Notes: a model not told the origin generated them from the letters alone. Numbered from the stretch's first letter, positions 16,396-25,032 are shown. The stretch: 64,000 bases of DNA from PALSA-1440 sp050011195 (GCA_050011195.1 JBEKJO010000013.1:9717-73716); one strand, 5' to 3'. Made by a program: numbers and translations.

Positions 16396-17538
16396 ATGCG
16401 AACAGTGATTTGCGTGCTGGCAGCGGCCCTGCTGGCAGGCGGGATTCCGTTCCGCGGCGAAGCAAAAAGCTACAGCAGCGGGGGCGGCCACAGCTACTCC
16501 TCGCACAGTTCGACTTTCGGCGGCAGCCACAGCTCTGGTTTCGGGGCCAGCCACAGCTCCAGTTCGGGCAGCGGCCACAGTTTCAGCTCGGGCGGCAGCC
16601 ACAGTTCGAGTGGAGAGTCCACGCGCAGTTCAAGCTTCAGCAGCACCAGCAAAGACTTCCGTTCCAGCAGCGGCAAGAGCTACAATTCCGGCTCAACCTG
16701 GAGCGACAATGGCCGGCACAGCTATGCTTCCGCGAAAAGTTACAGTTCCGGCGCAGGCCACACTTTTGCCTCCACTTTCGGCAATGACAGCGGGGCAACA
16801 GCAACCCAATCCGCGCTTAAGGCCAAGCCGGTTTCAAGCGAGGACCGGTTCACTTTTGACACCGCTGCCGCGCAGGCCCGAAAAGAGGAAGCCAGCAAGG
16901 TGAGATTCACGCGGTCCAAGGAGTCACAGCTTCCGCCGTCAGCCACGCCGAGCGATGCTCCGTGGTCCACTGCGCCGAGCGGGTCGCCTCGCTCCACCCC
17001 GAGCACGCCGTCGTACCGGGTCCGGTCGCCGCCGCTCTCCGCGCCCGCCGGGAATTCTTACCGGCCCGTGGTTTACGTGCCCGATGCCGGAACGCTTTCG
17101 AGCCGGCCCGTGCGGATTTATAACGTGTTCAATCCCTATTCGTCGCGGCCCTGGGTGACTTATCAGGATCCTTACAACAGCTTATTCTGGTGGTGGTTGC
17201 TGGACCGCTCGCTCGATGACCGGGCCTGGTGGGCGTATCATCATCGCTACGACATGGACCCGGCGCGATACCAGGCGCTGGTGGCCAATGACCAGCAACT
17301 GGAGGCGCGCGTGGAACAACTCGAGGCTCAACAAGCGCCGCGCGACCCGAATTATGCGCCGCCCGGCGTGGACCGGGACTTGATGTATTCCGACCGTTAC
17401 GTGGAGCAGGCCTACAGCAATCGCCCCACGACTATGGGAGCGGTTGCTTTCTGGCTGCTGGCGGTCCCGACGGCGCTGGGCGTGACCGGCTTCTTTATTT
17501 GGCTGATTTGGTTCAAACGCTGGCAAACCGCAACCTGA
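16396..17538 (+). CDS. Secreted Ser/His/Gly-rich repeat protein with C-terminal membrane anchor
   Basis: About 380 residues. Signal peptide MRTVICVLAAALLAGG. Residues about 25-150 are a low-complexity Ser/Gly/His region with repeated SHSS, GGSHSS and SGSGHS blocks, then a Pro/Ser-rich linker. A region with paired Tyr/Trp/Asp residues follows (WWWLLDRSLDDRAWWAYHHRYDMD). The C-terminus has one transmembrane helix (AFWLLAVPTALGVTGFFIWLIWF). I start at 16396; the open frame extends back through the tRNA, which is not coding. It is followed 14 bp later by the DUF350 gene, so the two are likely co-transcribed. Metal binding by the His-rich part is a guess. Confidence 0.75.
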   Translation: MRTVICVLAAALLAGGIPFRGEAKSYSSGGGHSYSSHSSTFGGSHSSGFGASHSSSSGSGHSFSSGGSHSSSGESTRSSSFSSTSKDFRSSSGKSYNSGSTWSDNGRHSYASAKSYSSGAGHTFASTFGNDSGATATQSALKAKPVSSEDRFTFDTAAAQARKEEASKVRFTRSKESQLPPSATPSDAPWSTAPSGSPRSTPSTPSYRVRSPPLSAPAGNSYRPVVYVPDAGTLSSRPVRIYNVFNPYSSRPWVTYQDPYNSLFWWWLLDRSLDDRAWWAYHHRYDMDPARYQALVANDQQLEARVEQLEAQQAPRDPNYAPPGVDRDLMYSDRYVEQAYSNRPTTMGAVAFWLLAVPTALGVTGFFIWLIWFKRWQTAT

Positions 17539-17552
17539 TAAACACGGACTCT

Positions 17553-17792
17553 ATGCAAACACATCTACCTGACTACCTGCTGACCGACCTCGTCGCCACT
17601 GTCGCCTTTGGCGTGGTGGCAATCCTCCTCATCGTGCTCGGCTACATCACGTTCGACAAGCTTACGCCCAAGCTGGATTTCGACGATCTGCTTAACAAGG
17701 GCAATACGGCCCTGGCGATTGTCGTCGGGTCTTTCATTTTGGGTCTCTGCTACGTGGTCGCCCGGGTGGTGGCGGCCATTTTGGGAGGCTAA
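17553..17792 (+). CDS. DUF350 small membrane protein
   Basis: 79 residues with two transmembrane helices (LVATVAFGVVAILLIVLGYITFD; TALAIVVGSFILGLCYVVARVVAAIL) and the DUF350 feature FDKLTPKLDFDDLLNKGNTALA between them. DUF350 (YjfL) proteins are inner-membrane proteins of unknown function, often found with DUF4178 and spermidine-synthase-like genes. Here the next gene may play the DUF4178-type role. Confidence 0.85.
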   Translation: MQTHLPDYLLTDLVATVAFGVVAILLIVLGYITFDKLTPKLDFDDLLNKGNTALAIVVGSFILGLCYVVARVVAAILGG

Positions 17793-17894
17793 TTCAGTCA
17801 AACGGGTTAATCAGTTGATTAAGCCACGCGGGTTGCCTGGGTCAGGGGCGTTGGAAGTGCAGCAGCGTTCAAACGTTGATGAGCTCAATAAGTG

Positions 17895-18578
17895 ATGGAA
17901 CCTGAGAAGAAAGGCAAAACGCTCTGGGAGATGCTTCTGGAGCGGCTCCACGGCGGCGGCAACGGCGCCGGCATCGCGTTCGCCAATCCGCTCGATCTGC
18001 GGGTCGGCTCGCCGGTCGCCGTCGCCTATGCCAACGGTCCCGAGTTTGGCGATTACAACTTCACGGTGCAGGAGATGCGAGAATACACCCGGCGCATTGA
18101 GAGCCGGGAGTTCCGGTTTACGGATTACGTCCTGCGCGGGGTCAGCACCAAGTCCCCCGACGCCGACGACACCCTGACGGCCCGGCTGCGCGTCGTGCCC
18201 AACCAGGCCGGAGCGAACGATGCGCTGCTGCTGCGGCTGTATGATGAGTTTGCATTTGCCGAGGGTTTTCTGGGTGTGGTAAAGGATACGACCGGGCTGT
18301 TCAAGGTGACGGACGACAAGTCCGGCGCCGAGGAAACGTTCTCGCGCATCAACGACCTGCGCGAGTCATACCAGGCGGCGGTCCTCGTGGTATCTGAGAC
18401 AACGACCGACGGCAAAGGGGCAACCGGCAAAGTTTCGCCCGTGAAGGTGGAGTATTGGGACTACTGGCGCGATGCGGACATCGGCGGCGGACAGACGGCC
18501 AAGGAATTCGTCTTCGTCGAACTGAATTCCGACACGGGCTGGTTTCAGATTTGGCGGGGGCGGGAGTTCTTTTCCTGA
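17895..18578 (+). CDS. Conserved hypothetical protein, possibly DUF4178-like
   Basis: About 227 residues, soluble and beta-rich, no signal peptide. It opens EPEKKGKTLWEMLLERL, then NPLDLRVGSPVAVAY and GDYNFTVQEMREYTRRI, and ends EFVFVELNSDTGWFQIWRGREF. Position after a DUF350 gene suggests the DUF4178/DUF350 module seen elsewhere, though I am not certain of the family. ATG 17895 overlaps a GTG at 17892. The KDG-kinase gene follows after 19 bp. Confidence 0.7.
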   Translation: MEPEKKGKTLWEMLLERLHGGGNGAGIAFANPLDLRVGSPVAVAYANGPEFGDYNFTVQEMREYTRRIESREFRFTDYVLRGVSTKSPDADDTLTARLRVVPNQAGANDALLLRLYDEFAFAEGFLGVVKDTTGLFKVTDDKSGAEETFSRINDLRESYQAAVLVVSETTTDGKGATGKVSPVKVEYWDYWRDADIGGGQTAKEFVFVELNSDTGWFQIWRGREFFS

Positions 18579-18597
18579 AACTTGGAAGGAGAGGCTT

Positions 18598-19698
18598 ATG
18601 GCGACTTTAGACATCAAACCGGACGGCTCATGCAAATACGACCTGGTCGCGCTGGGGGAGATCATGCTGCGGCTGGATCCGGGCGAGGGGCGGGTGCGCA
18701 CGGCGCGCGAGTTCAAGGTTTGGGAAGGCGGCGGCGAATACAACGTCGCCCGCGGCTCGCGGCGCTGCTTCGGCCTGAAAACCGCCGTCTGCACGGCGTT
18801 CGCGGACAACGACGTTGGCCGGCTGCTGGAGGATTTCATCCTCCAGGGCGGCGTCGATACGGAGTTCATCAAGTGGGTGCCGTATGACGGCGTAGGGCGG
18901 ACGGTGCGCAACGGCCTGAATTTCACCGAGCGCGGCTTCGGCGTGCGGGGCGCAGTGGGTATTGCCGATCGCGGCCATAGCGCCGCCAGCCAGCTTAAGC
19001 CGGGCGATTTTGACTGGGACCACATCTTCGGCCAGCTCGGCGCGCGCTGGCTGCACACCGGCGGCATCTTCGCCGCGCTGAGCGACACGACTCCCAAGCT
19101 CGTGCTCGAAGCGGTGCAAGCCGCCCGGAAGCACGGCACCATCGTTTCTTACGACCTGAACTACCGTCCGTCGCTCTGGAAAAGCATCGGCGGCCAGAAG
19201 CGGGCGCAAGAGGTCAACCGGGAGATCGCCCAGTACGTGGACGTGATGATCGGCAACGAGGAGGACTTCACCGCCTGTCTCGGTTTTGAAGTCGAGGGTG
19301 CGGATGAACACCTCTCCCGGATTGAGGTAACGGCCTTCAAGAAGATGATCGGCAAAGCAGTGAAGGCTTACCCGAACTTCAAAGTCGTGGCCACGACCCT
19401 GCGCGCGGTCAAAACGGCCACGCGCAATGACTGGGGCGCGATTTGCTGGGCGGGCGGCAAGTTCCACGAAGCGCCGAACCGCCAAGACCTGGAAATCCTG
19501 GACCGCGTGGGTGGGGGCGACAGTTTTGCCAGCGGCCTGATTTATGGGTTGGTCAGGTTCAACGATCCGCAGAAAGCCGTGGAGTACGGCGCGGCGCACG
19601 GCGCGCTGGCCATGACCACGCCCGGCGACACGTCCATGGCGTCGCTCAAAGAAGTGGAGGCGCTGGTCAAAGGCGGCAGCGCGCGCGTACAACGCTGA
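18598..19698 (+). CDS. PfkB-family sugar kinase, probably 2-keto-3-deoxygluconate kinase
   Basis: 366 residues of the ribokinase/PfkB fold. The N-terminus YDLVALGEIMLRLDPGEGRV and the EGGGEYNVARGSRRCFGL substrate/lid region are typical of KDG kinases. The C-terminal PfkB signature DRVGGGDSFASGLIYGL contains the anion hole and the catalytic Asp. The enzyme would phosphorylate KDG to KDPG in hexuronate degradation. An AAGGAGAG ribosome-binding site precedes ATG 18598. No aldolase lies next to it, so the substrate rests on sequence resemblance only. Confidence 0.85.
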   Translation: MATLDIKPDGSCKYDLVALGEIMLRLDPGEGRVRTAREFKVWEGGGEYNVARGSRRCFGLKTAVCTAFADNDVGRLLEDFILQGGVDTEFIKWVPYDGVGRTVRNGLNFTERGFGVRGAVGIADRGHSAASQLKPGDFDWDHIFGQLGARWLHTGGIFAALSDTTPKLVLEAVQAARKHGTIVSYDLNYRPSLWKSIGGQKRAQEVNREIAQYVDVMIGNEEDFTACLGFEVEGADEHLSRIEVTAFKKMIGKAVKAYPNFKVVATTLRAVKTATRNDWGAICWAGGKFHEAPNRQDLEILDRVGGGDSFASGLIYGLVRFNDPQKAVEYGAAHGALAMTTPGDTSMASLKEVEALVKGGSARVQR

Positions 19699-19821
19699 GG
19701 TTACAGGGCGGACTGGAGGATAGACTACGCACCGTGTCCCCCCGATCTCTCCCCATGAGATGGGGAGCGGGAAAGCCGCCACACGTGCTGAGTGTAGCGT
19801 ATGCTACGGACTCCTCTTTAA

Positions 19822-21477
19822 CTATTTGCCGGCCTTTATCACCAGCAGCCAATCGCCGGGATCAGGCGTCGGGAATTGGCAGGAGCGTCCCCCCACCACC
19901 GCCACGGCGGGGTTGGTTTCGCCCGTGCGCGGACTAAACCAGCCGACTGAGGGCGAGTGCGGCAGCACATTGAGGAACAATTCGAGCGTGCGGTCCTCCG
20001 GCACATAGACGATTGCAAGGGTATTGGCTTCATTACTGGCCGCGGCGATGAACCGGCGCGGCGACTGGTCGCCCGGCTGCGTGGCAATGGCTTTTGGCTG
20101 CGGGCGCAAAGTCCAGAAGTCCATCGAGTTCATGAATTTGGCGAGATACGCCATCTGCTTGCCGGCCGGCATGAACATTGCCTTCCGCCACATGGGCAGG
20201 TCGGCTGCTTTCGTTTGTTCGTGCTGCGGCCCGACGGTCGGGTCCCAGTTCGCCACGCCCTGGGCGCCGTAGCTGACCCCGGCGGTCGGTATCATGAGCA
20301 CGCTCCAATAAATGGCGCGCCGCACGTCGTCTGAGCTGAATCGTTTGCTGGACTGCGCCGCGAAGCCATTCTCGTAAGGCACAAAGGGGATCAGCGGGCG
20401 GGCCGGTTCCTTTTTCCATTCCGCCGCAAACGGCCCGGACAAGGTCCACTTGAGAGCGTCGTCGCTAACGTCGGCTACGCTTTGATAGCCGAAAACGTCA
20501 ATCCACTTCTCATCGCGGAACTCGTCGAACAGCCACTGCGTCCCACCGGGATACAGAATGACGGGCGCGTGCGCTCTTGAGCCGAAGACACTCTGGCCGA
20601 TTCTCTTCCAGCGCCCAACGTTCTTGGCTGAAGTGTCGCCCTCGAACGCGACCAGCCAGGCCACCGGCTCCGCTCCCCAGCGGGCGACGACATAACGAAC
20701 GAGCAACTCCGCCTGCTCGTCGGGCAAGGGTATCGCCGCGTTCTTCTGCGATTCCAACTCCAACAACGGGACAATCGCGCTCAGGATGCCCGCCTGGCTC
20801 AACGTGTCCAGTCTGGCATCCAGCCGTTGGAAGAAGTCGGGATTGATTCCAATGCGTTCCGGAAAGCCGGTGTAGGCGGACTCCTTTTCGACGTCCTCAC
20901 CGGGCGCCACCGCCCATTGTGCCACCGTGAAGCGTTGGCGAGCGCGCGTTCCCGCGTAGAATTCCCAGTCCTTGAGCTCAGCCGCGCGGGCGCCGGTCCA
21001 GACGGTGTCCGCCAGCCAGAAAAAGGGCGTGCCGTCGGCGTGTTCGAGATGCCGCTGGTCGCGGGCGACGCGCACCTGGCCGTGTTTATGGAAACGGGTG
21101 AGCCCAATGGGGGCGGTGCAAAGGAATTCGCCGGTCTGGTTGTGCAGCTCGAAGTTGGCCGTGTCGGAGCACGTCGTCTTGAACTTCCACCGTCCCGGCT
21201 GGTCGGGTGAGAAGCGCACGCGCCAGGTCTTGCCGCCGTCCCAGAACCCGTCCACCTCGCTGGTGTCGCCCAGCGGCGAGGTGAAAAGCACCGTGAGCGA
21301 GGCGTCCTGCAGTGCGTTCGAATAGACCACGCTGCTCTTGAAGACCTGCTCGAAGCGGCCCCATTTGGGGATAACCGGCGTTTTGGCCGAAGCGGCTGCC
21401 GTTAGGACTCCCCCCGGCAGCAGCAACAGACCCAGCGCGGCAACCTGCGACCATCTGAAAACAACATTGCGTATCAT
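19822..21477 (-). CDS. Exported DUF5060/DUF4038 apiosidase-like glycoside hydrolase
   Basis: 551 residues. Signal peptide about 1-30 (MIRNVVF then a Leu-rich core). A DUF5060 beta-sandwich (about 35-125: KWGRFEQVFKSS, VDGFWDGGKTWRVRFSPDQPG) precedes a DUF4038/apiosidase-like TIM barrel (HADGTPFFWLADTVWTGA, ERIGINPDFFQRLDARLD, WGAEPVAWLVAFEGDTSA, IDVFGYQS). A C-terminal collagen-binding-like sandwich follows (RRFIAAASNEANTLAIVYVPEDRTLEL). It probably acts on plant glycans in the periplasm or outside. AAGGAATT precedes ATG 21477; the longer frame to 21501 is not needed. A catalytic pair cannot be assigned with confidence. Confidence 0.85.
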   Translation of the reverse strand: MIRNVVFRWSQVAALGLLLLPGGVLTAAASAKTPVIPKWGRFEQVFKSSVVYSNALQDASLTVLFTSPLGDTSEVDGFWDGGKTWRVRFSPDQPGRWKFKTTCSDTANFELHNQTGEFLCTAPIGLTRFHKHGQVRVARDQRHLEHADGTPFFWLADTVWTGARAAELKDWEFYAGTRARQRFTVAQWAVAPGEDVEKESAYTGFPERIGINPDFFQRLDARLDTLSQAGILSAIVPLLELESQKNAAIPLPDEQAELLVRYVVARWGAEPVAWLVAFEGDTSAKNVGRWKRIGQSVFGSRAHAPVILYPGGTQWLFDEFRDEKWIDVFGYQSVADVSDDALKWTLSGPFAAEWKKEPARPLIPFVPYENGFAAQSSKRFSSDDVRRAIYWSVLMIPTAGVSYGAQGVANWDPTVGPQHEQTKAADLPMWRKAMFMPAGKQMAYLAKFMNSMDFWTLRPQPKAIATQPGDQSPRRFIAAASNEANTLAIVYVPEDRTLELFLNVLPHSPSVGWFSPRTGETNPAVAVVGGRSCQFPTPDPGDWLLVIKAGK

Positions 21478-22262
21478 GTGAATTCCTTTCGGTTCGTTCA
21501 TGGCACATCAGACACCAAACTGTGGATTGTGTCAACCCATACCCGATTCCACATTCTCGGCACGGCTTCCAGGCGTCCGGGCTTGACAAATCGCGGGCTT
21601 GCGGCACAGTTGAAGCGTGACTTTGCTCTTTGGCCGTCGCATGTAGAGGGCGCTGTTGGAGGAGGCCAATCGGGTGGCCGACCAACCGGACACATCGCCG
21701 GCGGAATGGTTTCCGATGCTCGCGGCGCAGGTTGCGCGGACCGGCAAGGGGCCTCTCAAACGGCAAGCTCAGACTGCCGATCCGGTCGCCGGAGCCTGGC
21801 AGCAACAGGCGGCAACCGTGGAAGGTGTTTGCCGGTGGTGGGAGGGCAGAAAGAGGGCGTAAACAAAGGAACAACAAAGGAACAACAAAGGATAAACAAA
21901 GGACTTTCTCCATCCCCCCACCGTCCCACCAGCATCCCCTCACCAGGGCATTAAGGGGGCAAGCGGCTCGACTCAAGCTCACTTGCCAGGGATTGCTTGG
22001 GGACTGGGGTGTTGCGTTAACGTTATCGAAAAGACGGGGGCTTGGGGTCAGCGGGAAAAGGGCTATTGGCCGGTTAGTCTTCTGGTTAATCCGAATGCCC
22101 TAAGCCGGCAACATGCCGGCGCTCCGTCCTCTCGGCGTTCCGCGCGTCCAAGCATCCGGGCCATGCCGTAGCGAGCGACGTTCATTCCGCCCGAAAAGAC
22201 TTCCCTCGGGCAGCAGGGAGAGTATGCTCGCCACAAGTGTTGTGCTGTGGAAGACCGGTGAT
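21478..22262. other. Gene-poor region with an 11-bp repeat
   Basis: About 785 bp without a credible gene. It holds the four-unit 11-bp array at 21860-21903 and repetitive-looking GC-rich sequence around 22100-22230. Open frames on both strands are Arg/Pro/Ser-rich and share no family features. Confidence 0.5.
21860..21903 (+). repeat. 11-bp tandem repeat, four units
   Basis: Four contiguous 11-bp units of the form WMAACAAAGGA: taaacaaagga, acaacaaagga twice, then taaacaaagga. Period and the AAGG core match the larger 11-bp array at 58156-58364. Confidence 0.9.
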
Positions 22263-22430
22263 ATGGAATCGAACCTGATACTTGAGGAAGACTGGCGCAC
22301 CAAGAACGAATTGGCGCCCGAGGCGGATCAGGATATTCAGCGCCTGTGCCAGAACATTTGCCAGTCGGTGGTGGAGCATCCCCATCCCAGCGCGATCTCG
22401 CATGGCGGTGAAGACCCGAAACCATTTTAG
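22263..22430 (+). CDS. Possible short hypothetical protein
   Basis: A 55-residue ORF starting MESNLILEEDWRTKNELAPEAD, with acidic helical content (QDIQRLCQNICQSVVEHP). It ends 18 bp before the Schlafen-like gene. No family is recognised. It may be a remnant of a longer gene; the support is composition and position only. Confidence 0.3.
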   Translation: MESNLILEEDWRTKNELAPEADQDIQRLCQNICQSVVEHPHPSAISHGGEDPKPF

Positions 22431-22448
22431 GCTCAGCATTGAACCCCG

Positions 22449-23420
22449 ATGAATATCCCGCGCACCGAAGCTGACCTTCAATCGCTCATCAAGGGGCGGG
22501 TCGAAGAATCAATCTCCCTCGACTACAAGGACGGCGCTGCCCTCGCACGCGACGATAAGAAGCGCGACGAAATCACGAAGGATGTCAGCGCCTTCGCCAA
22601 CTCGGCTGGCGGCCTCATTATTTACGAAATCGCTGAAGGCCGAACCGCAACGACAAAACATCTTCCTGTGGCTCTTGCACCGGTGGATCGCACACAGTTC
22701 TCAAAAGAGTGGCTGGAGCAGGTAATCCAACGAATCCAGCCCAGGATCGAGAGCATCGAAATCATCCCGATCCCATTGGGCTCCGCACCCGACCATGTCG
22801 CTTACGCTGTGAGCATCCCGCAGGGCGACACCGCGCATCAAGCTGCCGATAAGCGGTACTATAAGCGCCACAACTTCATGTCTGTGCCGATGGAGGACTA
22901 CGAACTCCGCGACGTAATGAACCGCCTCACACACCCGATCATTGAGTTGGAGGCTGAAATCGTCTGCGAAATGGCGTCGCCTTCCAGCATGTATCCTGTG
23001 GCACCGCGGTCACCATATCCTGAGCACTTGATGCACATTCGAGCATTCAATCGAGGCAAAGCCATCGCGCATCACATCGTCTGCTTTGCCAAGGTCCCAA
23101 CCGATCTGCTCGACAAGAGTGAGAAGAATGACGATGGAGCCATCGTCTTCGACAACCACATCGCCCAGTTTACCGGCAACGTGCAAGCTGGATTTGCGAG
23201 CTACGGCAATCCCCAGTGGATGCCTATCCTGCCGCAACTGAGCCGAGAGCTCCGCTCGCTCAGGCTTCGTCCCGACTTCTACCGGCACCTCGCCGATGAA
23301 TTCACCATCCCTTGGGTCGCCTACTGCGACACGTCGCCCGTGCGATCTGGTGAGTTCACCAAAGCCAACGTGAAGTGGACTGTCAGCGAGGAGTTTCGCC
23401 AATTTGTTACTGGACCCTAA
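22449..23420 (+). CDS. Schlafen AlbA_2 domain protein
   Basis: 323 residues. The N-terminal 150 residues are an AlbA_2 (Schlafen/divergent AAA-4) domain: EADLQSLIKGRVEESISLDYKDG, then DEITKDVSAFANSAGGLIIYEIAEG, the conserved K-D...FANSxGG block, and the later YYKRHNFMSVPMEDYELRDVM. This domain is seen in regulators and in defence or mobile loci; it binds nucleic acid or cleaves RNA in some relatives. The C-terminal 150 residues are unassigned and beta-rich. It is followed by the TIR fragment and nucleotidyltransferases. Confidence 0.85.
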   Translation: MNIPRTEADLQSLIKGRVEESISLDYKDGAALARDDKKRDEITKDVSAFANSAGGLIIYEIAEGRTATTKHLPVALAPVDRTQFSKEWLEQVIQRIQPRIESIEIIPIPLGSAPDHVAYAVSIPQGDTAHQAADKRYYKRHNFMSVPMEDYELRDVMNRLTHPIIELEAEIVCEMASPSSMYPVAPRSPYPEHLMHIRAFNRGKAIAHHIVCFAKVPTDLLDKSEKNDDGAIVFDNHIAQFTGNVQAGFASYGNPQWMPILPQLSRELRSLRLRPDFYRHLADEFTIPWVAYCDTSPVRSGEFTKANVKWTVSEEFRQFVTGP

Positions 23421-23458
23421 ACCGCTCTACGCAACTCCTTTGTCATGCGTCTTTTGTC

Positions 23459-24016
23459 ATGCCCATCGGATTCCAATACGACGTATTCCTGAGTCACAGC
23501 GCGAAGGACAAGGCGGTGGTGCGCCCGTTGGCGGAGCGGTTGCGGAAGGACGGGCTGAAGGTGTGGTTCGATGAGGGGGGCCTCGGCTTGAATTGGCGCG
23601 TTGACGGTTGGAATGGATGCTGCGATGCTGTTGGCATGGCTGAGGCAAAGGTTTTTCCGCCGGGTGCACAGACGACTGCTGCCGGGTCGTTTCGGGAGGC
23701 TCCTGCCCGGCTGCATTTCGACCGGGAGCGTCTTGGCCACTTGTGCCGGGAGCGAGGTGTGGCGCGGTTGGACGTGTTCGGGTCGGCGTTGCGCGAGGAT
23801 TTCCGGGAGGACAGTGACGTGGATTTACTGGCCGGGTTGCGGCCCGAGGCTTGTGTCACTTTGCTGGATTGGGCGGATTTGCAGGAGAAGCTGTCGGAGG
23901 TTTTCGGTCGTCCGGTGGATTTGGTAAGTCGGCGGGCGGTGGAGGGGAGCCAGAATCCGTATCGGAAACAGGCGATTCTCTCGACGGCCATACCCATTTA
24001 TGTTGAGGGAGCGTGA
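23459..24016 (+). CDS. Truncated TIR domain joined in frame to a minimal nucleotidyltransferase (MntA-like)
   Basis: 185 residues. Residues about 8-45 are the start of a TIR domain (YDVFLSHSAKDKAVVRPLAERL, then LKVWFDE) and break off where the BB-loop should be. About 35 unassigned residues follow. From about residue 84 the frame encodes a minimal nucleotidyltransferase with the active-site motif FGSALREDFREDSDVDLL (GS and DxD), typical of MNT antitoxins. Its HEPN toxin partner is not found next to it. This looks like a deletion fusion of two defence or toxin-antitoxin genes. A true functional fusion is less likely since the TIR lacks its catalytic Glu region. Confidence 0.65.
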   Translation: MPIGFQYDVFLSHSAKDKAVVRPLAERLRKDGLKVWFDEGGLGLNWRVDGWNGCCDAVGMAEAKVFPPGAQTTAAGSFREAPARLHFDRERLGHLCRERGVARLDVFGSALREDFREDSDVDLLAGLRPEACVTLLDWADLQEKLSEVFGRPVDLVSRRAVEGSQNPYRKQAILSTAIPIYVEGA

Positions 24017-24110
24017 GGCTCACTTAACCAAACTGCCACCCCCGCCCGGCTGACCCGGAGAGGCGAGGATTGGAAACGAAGGCGCGAAGGGAGCGGGAGG
24101 GGTTGGCGAT

Positions 24111-24872
24111 TCACGATTTACGCGCGGCTCGCGGTCGGTGGCGAAGGGCTTCCAATTCGCGGCGCAGAGGGAGCCAGCAGGCGCGGTCGGCCTGGCGTTC
24201 ACGGTCTTCCTCGTCGCGCAGGCCGCGTTCCAGGCCCGAGTTGTCGCCAAGCCGGGCGCAGGCCAGCAAGGGACGCCTTGACGTGAGGCGCCGGCACAAG
24301 GCGGGGTGGCGCCGGGCCAATTCCAGCAGCAGTTCGGGTGTGCGCAGTTCGAGGAACCAGAAGGCGAGTTGGCTGGCGTTGGCGGTCGCGCGGTGTTGGA
24401 AGTAATGGGCTTCGACCAGGCGTTGCAGCATGGGCCAATCTTTCTCGCGCTGGGTCTTCTTGGCGTTCACGAGGTCGGGCAGGGACATCAGGTCAGCGGA
24501 AAAGCCATCGGGCAGAGTGACGGTGGCGCGGCGCGCCCATAGCTTGTTGAAGGAGTCAACTCCCCGCATCACCGACATGACGTCAACGCGCATCCGAAAG
24601 GCTTCAGGATGGCGGCAGCGGAAATGCACGGCATGGCCGCGGCGGAGGTATTGCAGGCGGAGAGGCGGGACGGCAATGACTTCGGCCTGGAGCGCAGCGA
24701 GGGCGGCGCGCAGGCGCGAGAGGTTGGCGGCGTCGGCCAGAATGGCGAGGTCGGTGTCGCGGCTAAACTCGGCTGCGCCGTAAAACACGCAGGCTTGTCC
24801 GCCCATGAGGAGGGCGCGGACGCGGTGCGTTTGGATCGAAGAAAGGACTTTGCGTATCGGGTTCGGGATCAA
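24111..24872 (-). CDS. Nucleotidyltransferase-fold protein (AbiEii-like)
   Basis: About 253 residues from TTG 24872. The NTase-fold core reads RVRALLMGGQACVFYGAAEFSRDTDLAILAD: GG-Q and D-x-D-L, the metal-binding Asp pair. Middle elements include RVDVMSVMRGVDSFNKLW and SLPDLVNAKKTQREKDWPMLQRLVEA, as in AbiEii-like toxins. The C-terminus is Arg-rich. It overlaps the end of the small gene at 24763-24993 by about 110 bp in another frame, suggesting coupling. Function as toxin, antitoxin or tRNA modifier cannot be decided here. Confidence 0.7.
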   Translation of the reverse strand: MIPNPIRKVLSSIQTHRVRALLMGGQACVFYGAAEFSRDTDLAILADAANLSRLRAALAALQAEVIAVPPLRLQYLRRGHAVHFRCRHPEAFRMRVDVMSVMRGVDSFNKLWARRATVTLPDGFSADLMSLPDLVNAKKTQREKDWPMLQRLVEAHYFQHRATANASQLAFWFLELRTPELLLELARRHPALCRRLTSRRPLLACARLGDNSGLERGLRDEEDRERQADRACWLPLRRELEALRHRPRAARKS

Positions 24873-24993
24873 GCGAGCCTCCCAGCATCAGGTAGCCGGC
24901 CCAGAGTTTCTCGCTCTCGGCCCAGCGCTCGGCGGGGGTCAGGCGGTACCATTCCGCCCATTCCGCGCCGACAAGTTGTTCCGCAGACACCAC
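24763..24993 (-). CDS. Small protein overlapping the nucleotidyltransferase gene
   Basis: 76 residues starting at GTG 24993 (MVSAEQLVGAEWAEWYRLTPAERWAESEKLW). The Trp-rich YRLTPAERW segment and the following GGSLDPEPDTQSPFF look protein-like, unlike shadow sequence. The last 36 residues overlap the 5' part of the nucleotidyltransferase gene in a different frame. I recall similar small proteins preceding nucleotidyltransferase genes in related genomes, but cannot verify it here. A role as toxin-antitoxin partner is inferred from the overlap. Confidence 0.55.
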   Translation of the reverse strand: MVSAEQLVGAEWAEWYRLTPAERWAESEKLWAGYLMLGGSLDPEPDTQSPFFDPNAPRPRPPHGRTSLRVLRRSRV

Positions 24994-25032
24994 AGGACAA
25001 GGTTGCCACGGCTTTGGGCTGGCTGCAAGAAA

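Noticed and set aside
16171..17538. 455-residue ORF starting upstream of 16396
   Set aside because: Its first part is the tRNA-Lys read as protein; the signal peptide starts at 16396.
18628..19782. Minus-strand 384-codon ORF
   Set aside because: Antisense shadow of the sugar kinase gene; Ala/Arg/His-rich with no motif.
21656..21862. 68-codon ORF in the 21.5-22.3 kb gap
   Set aside because: No homology features or ribosome-binding site; it runs into the 11-bp repeat.
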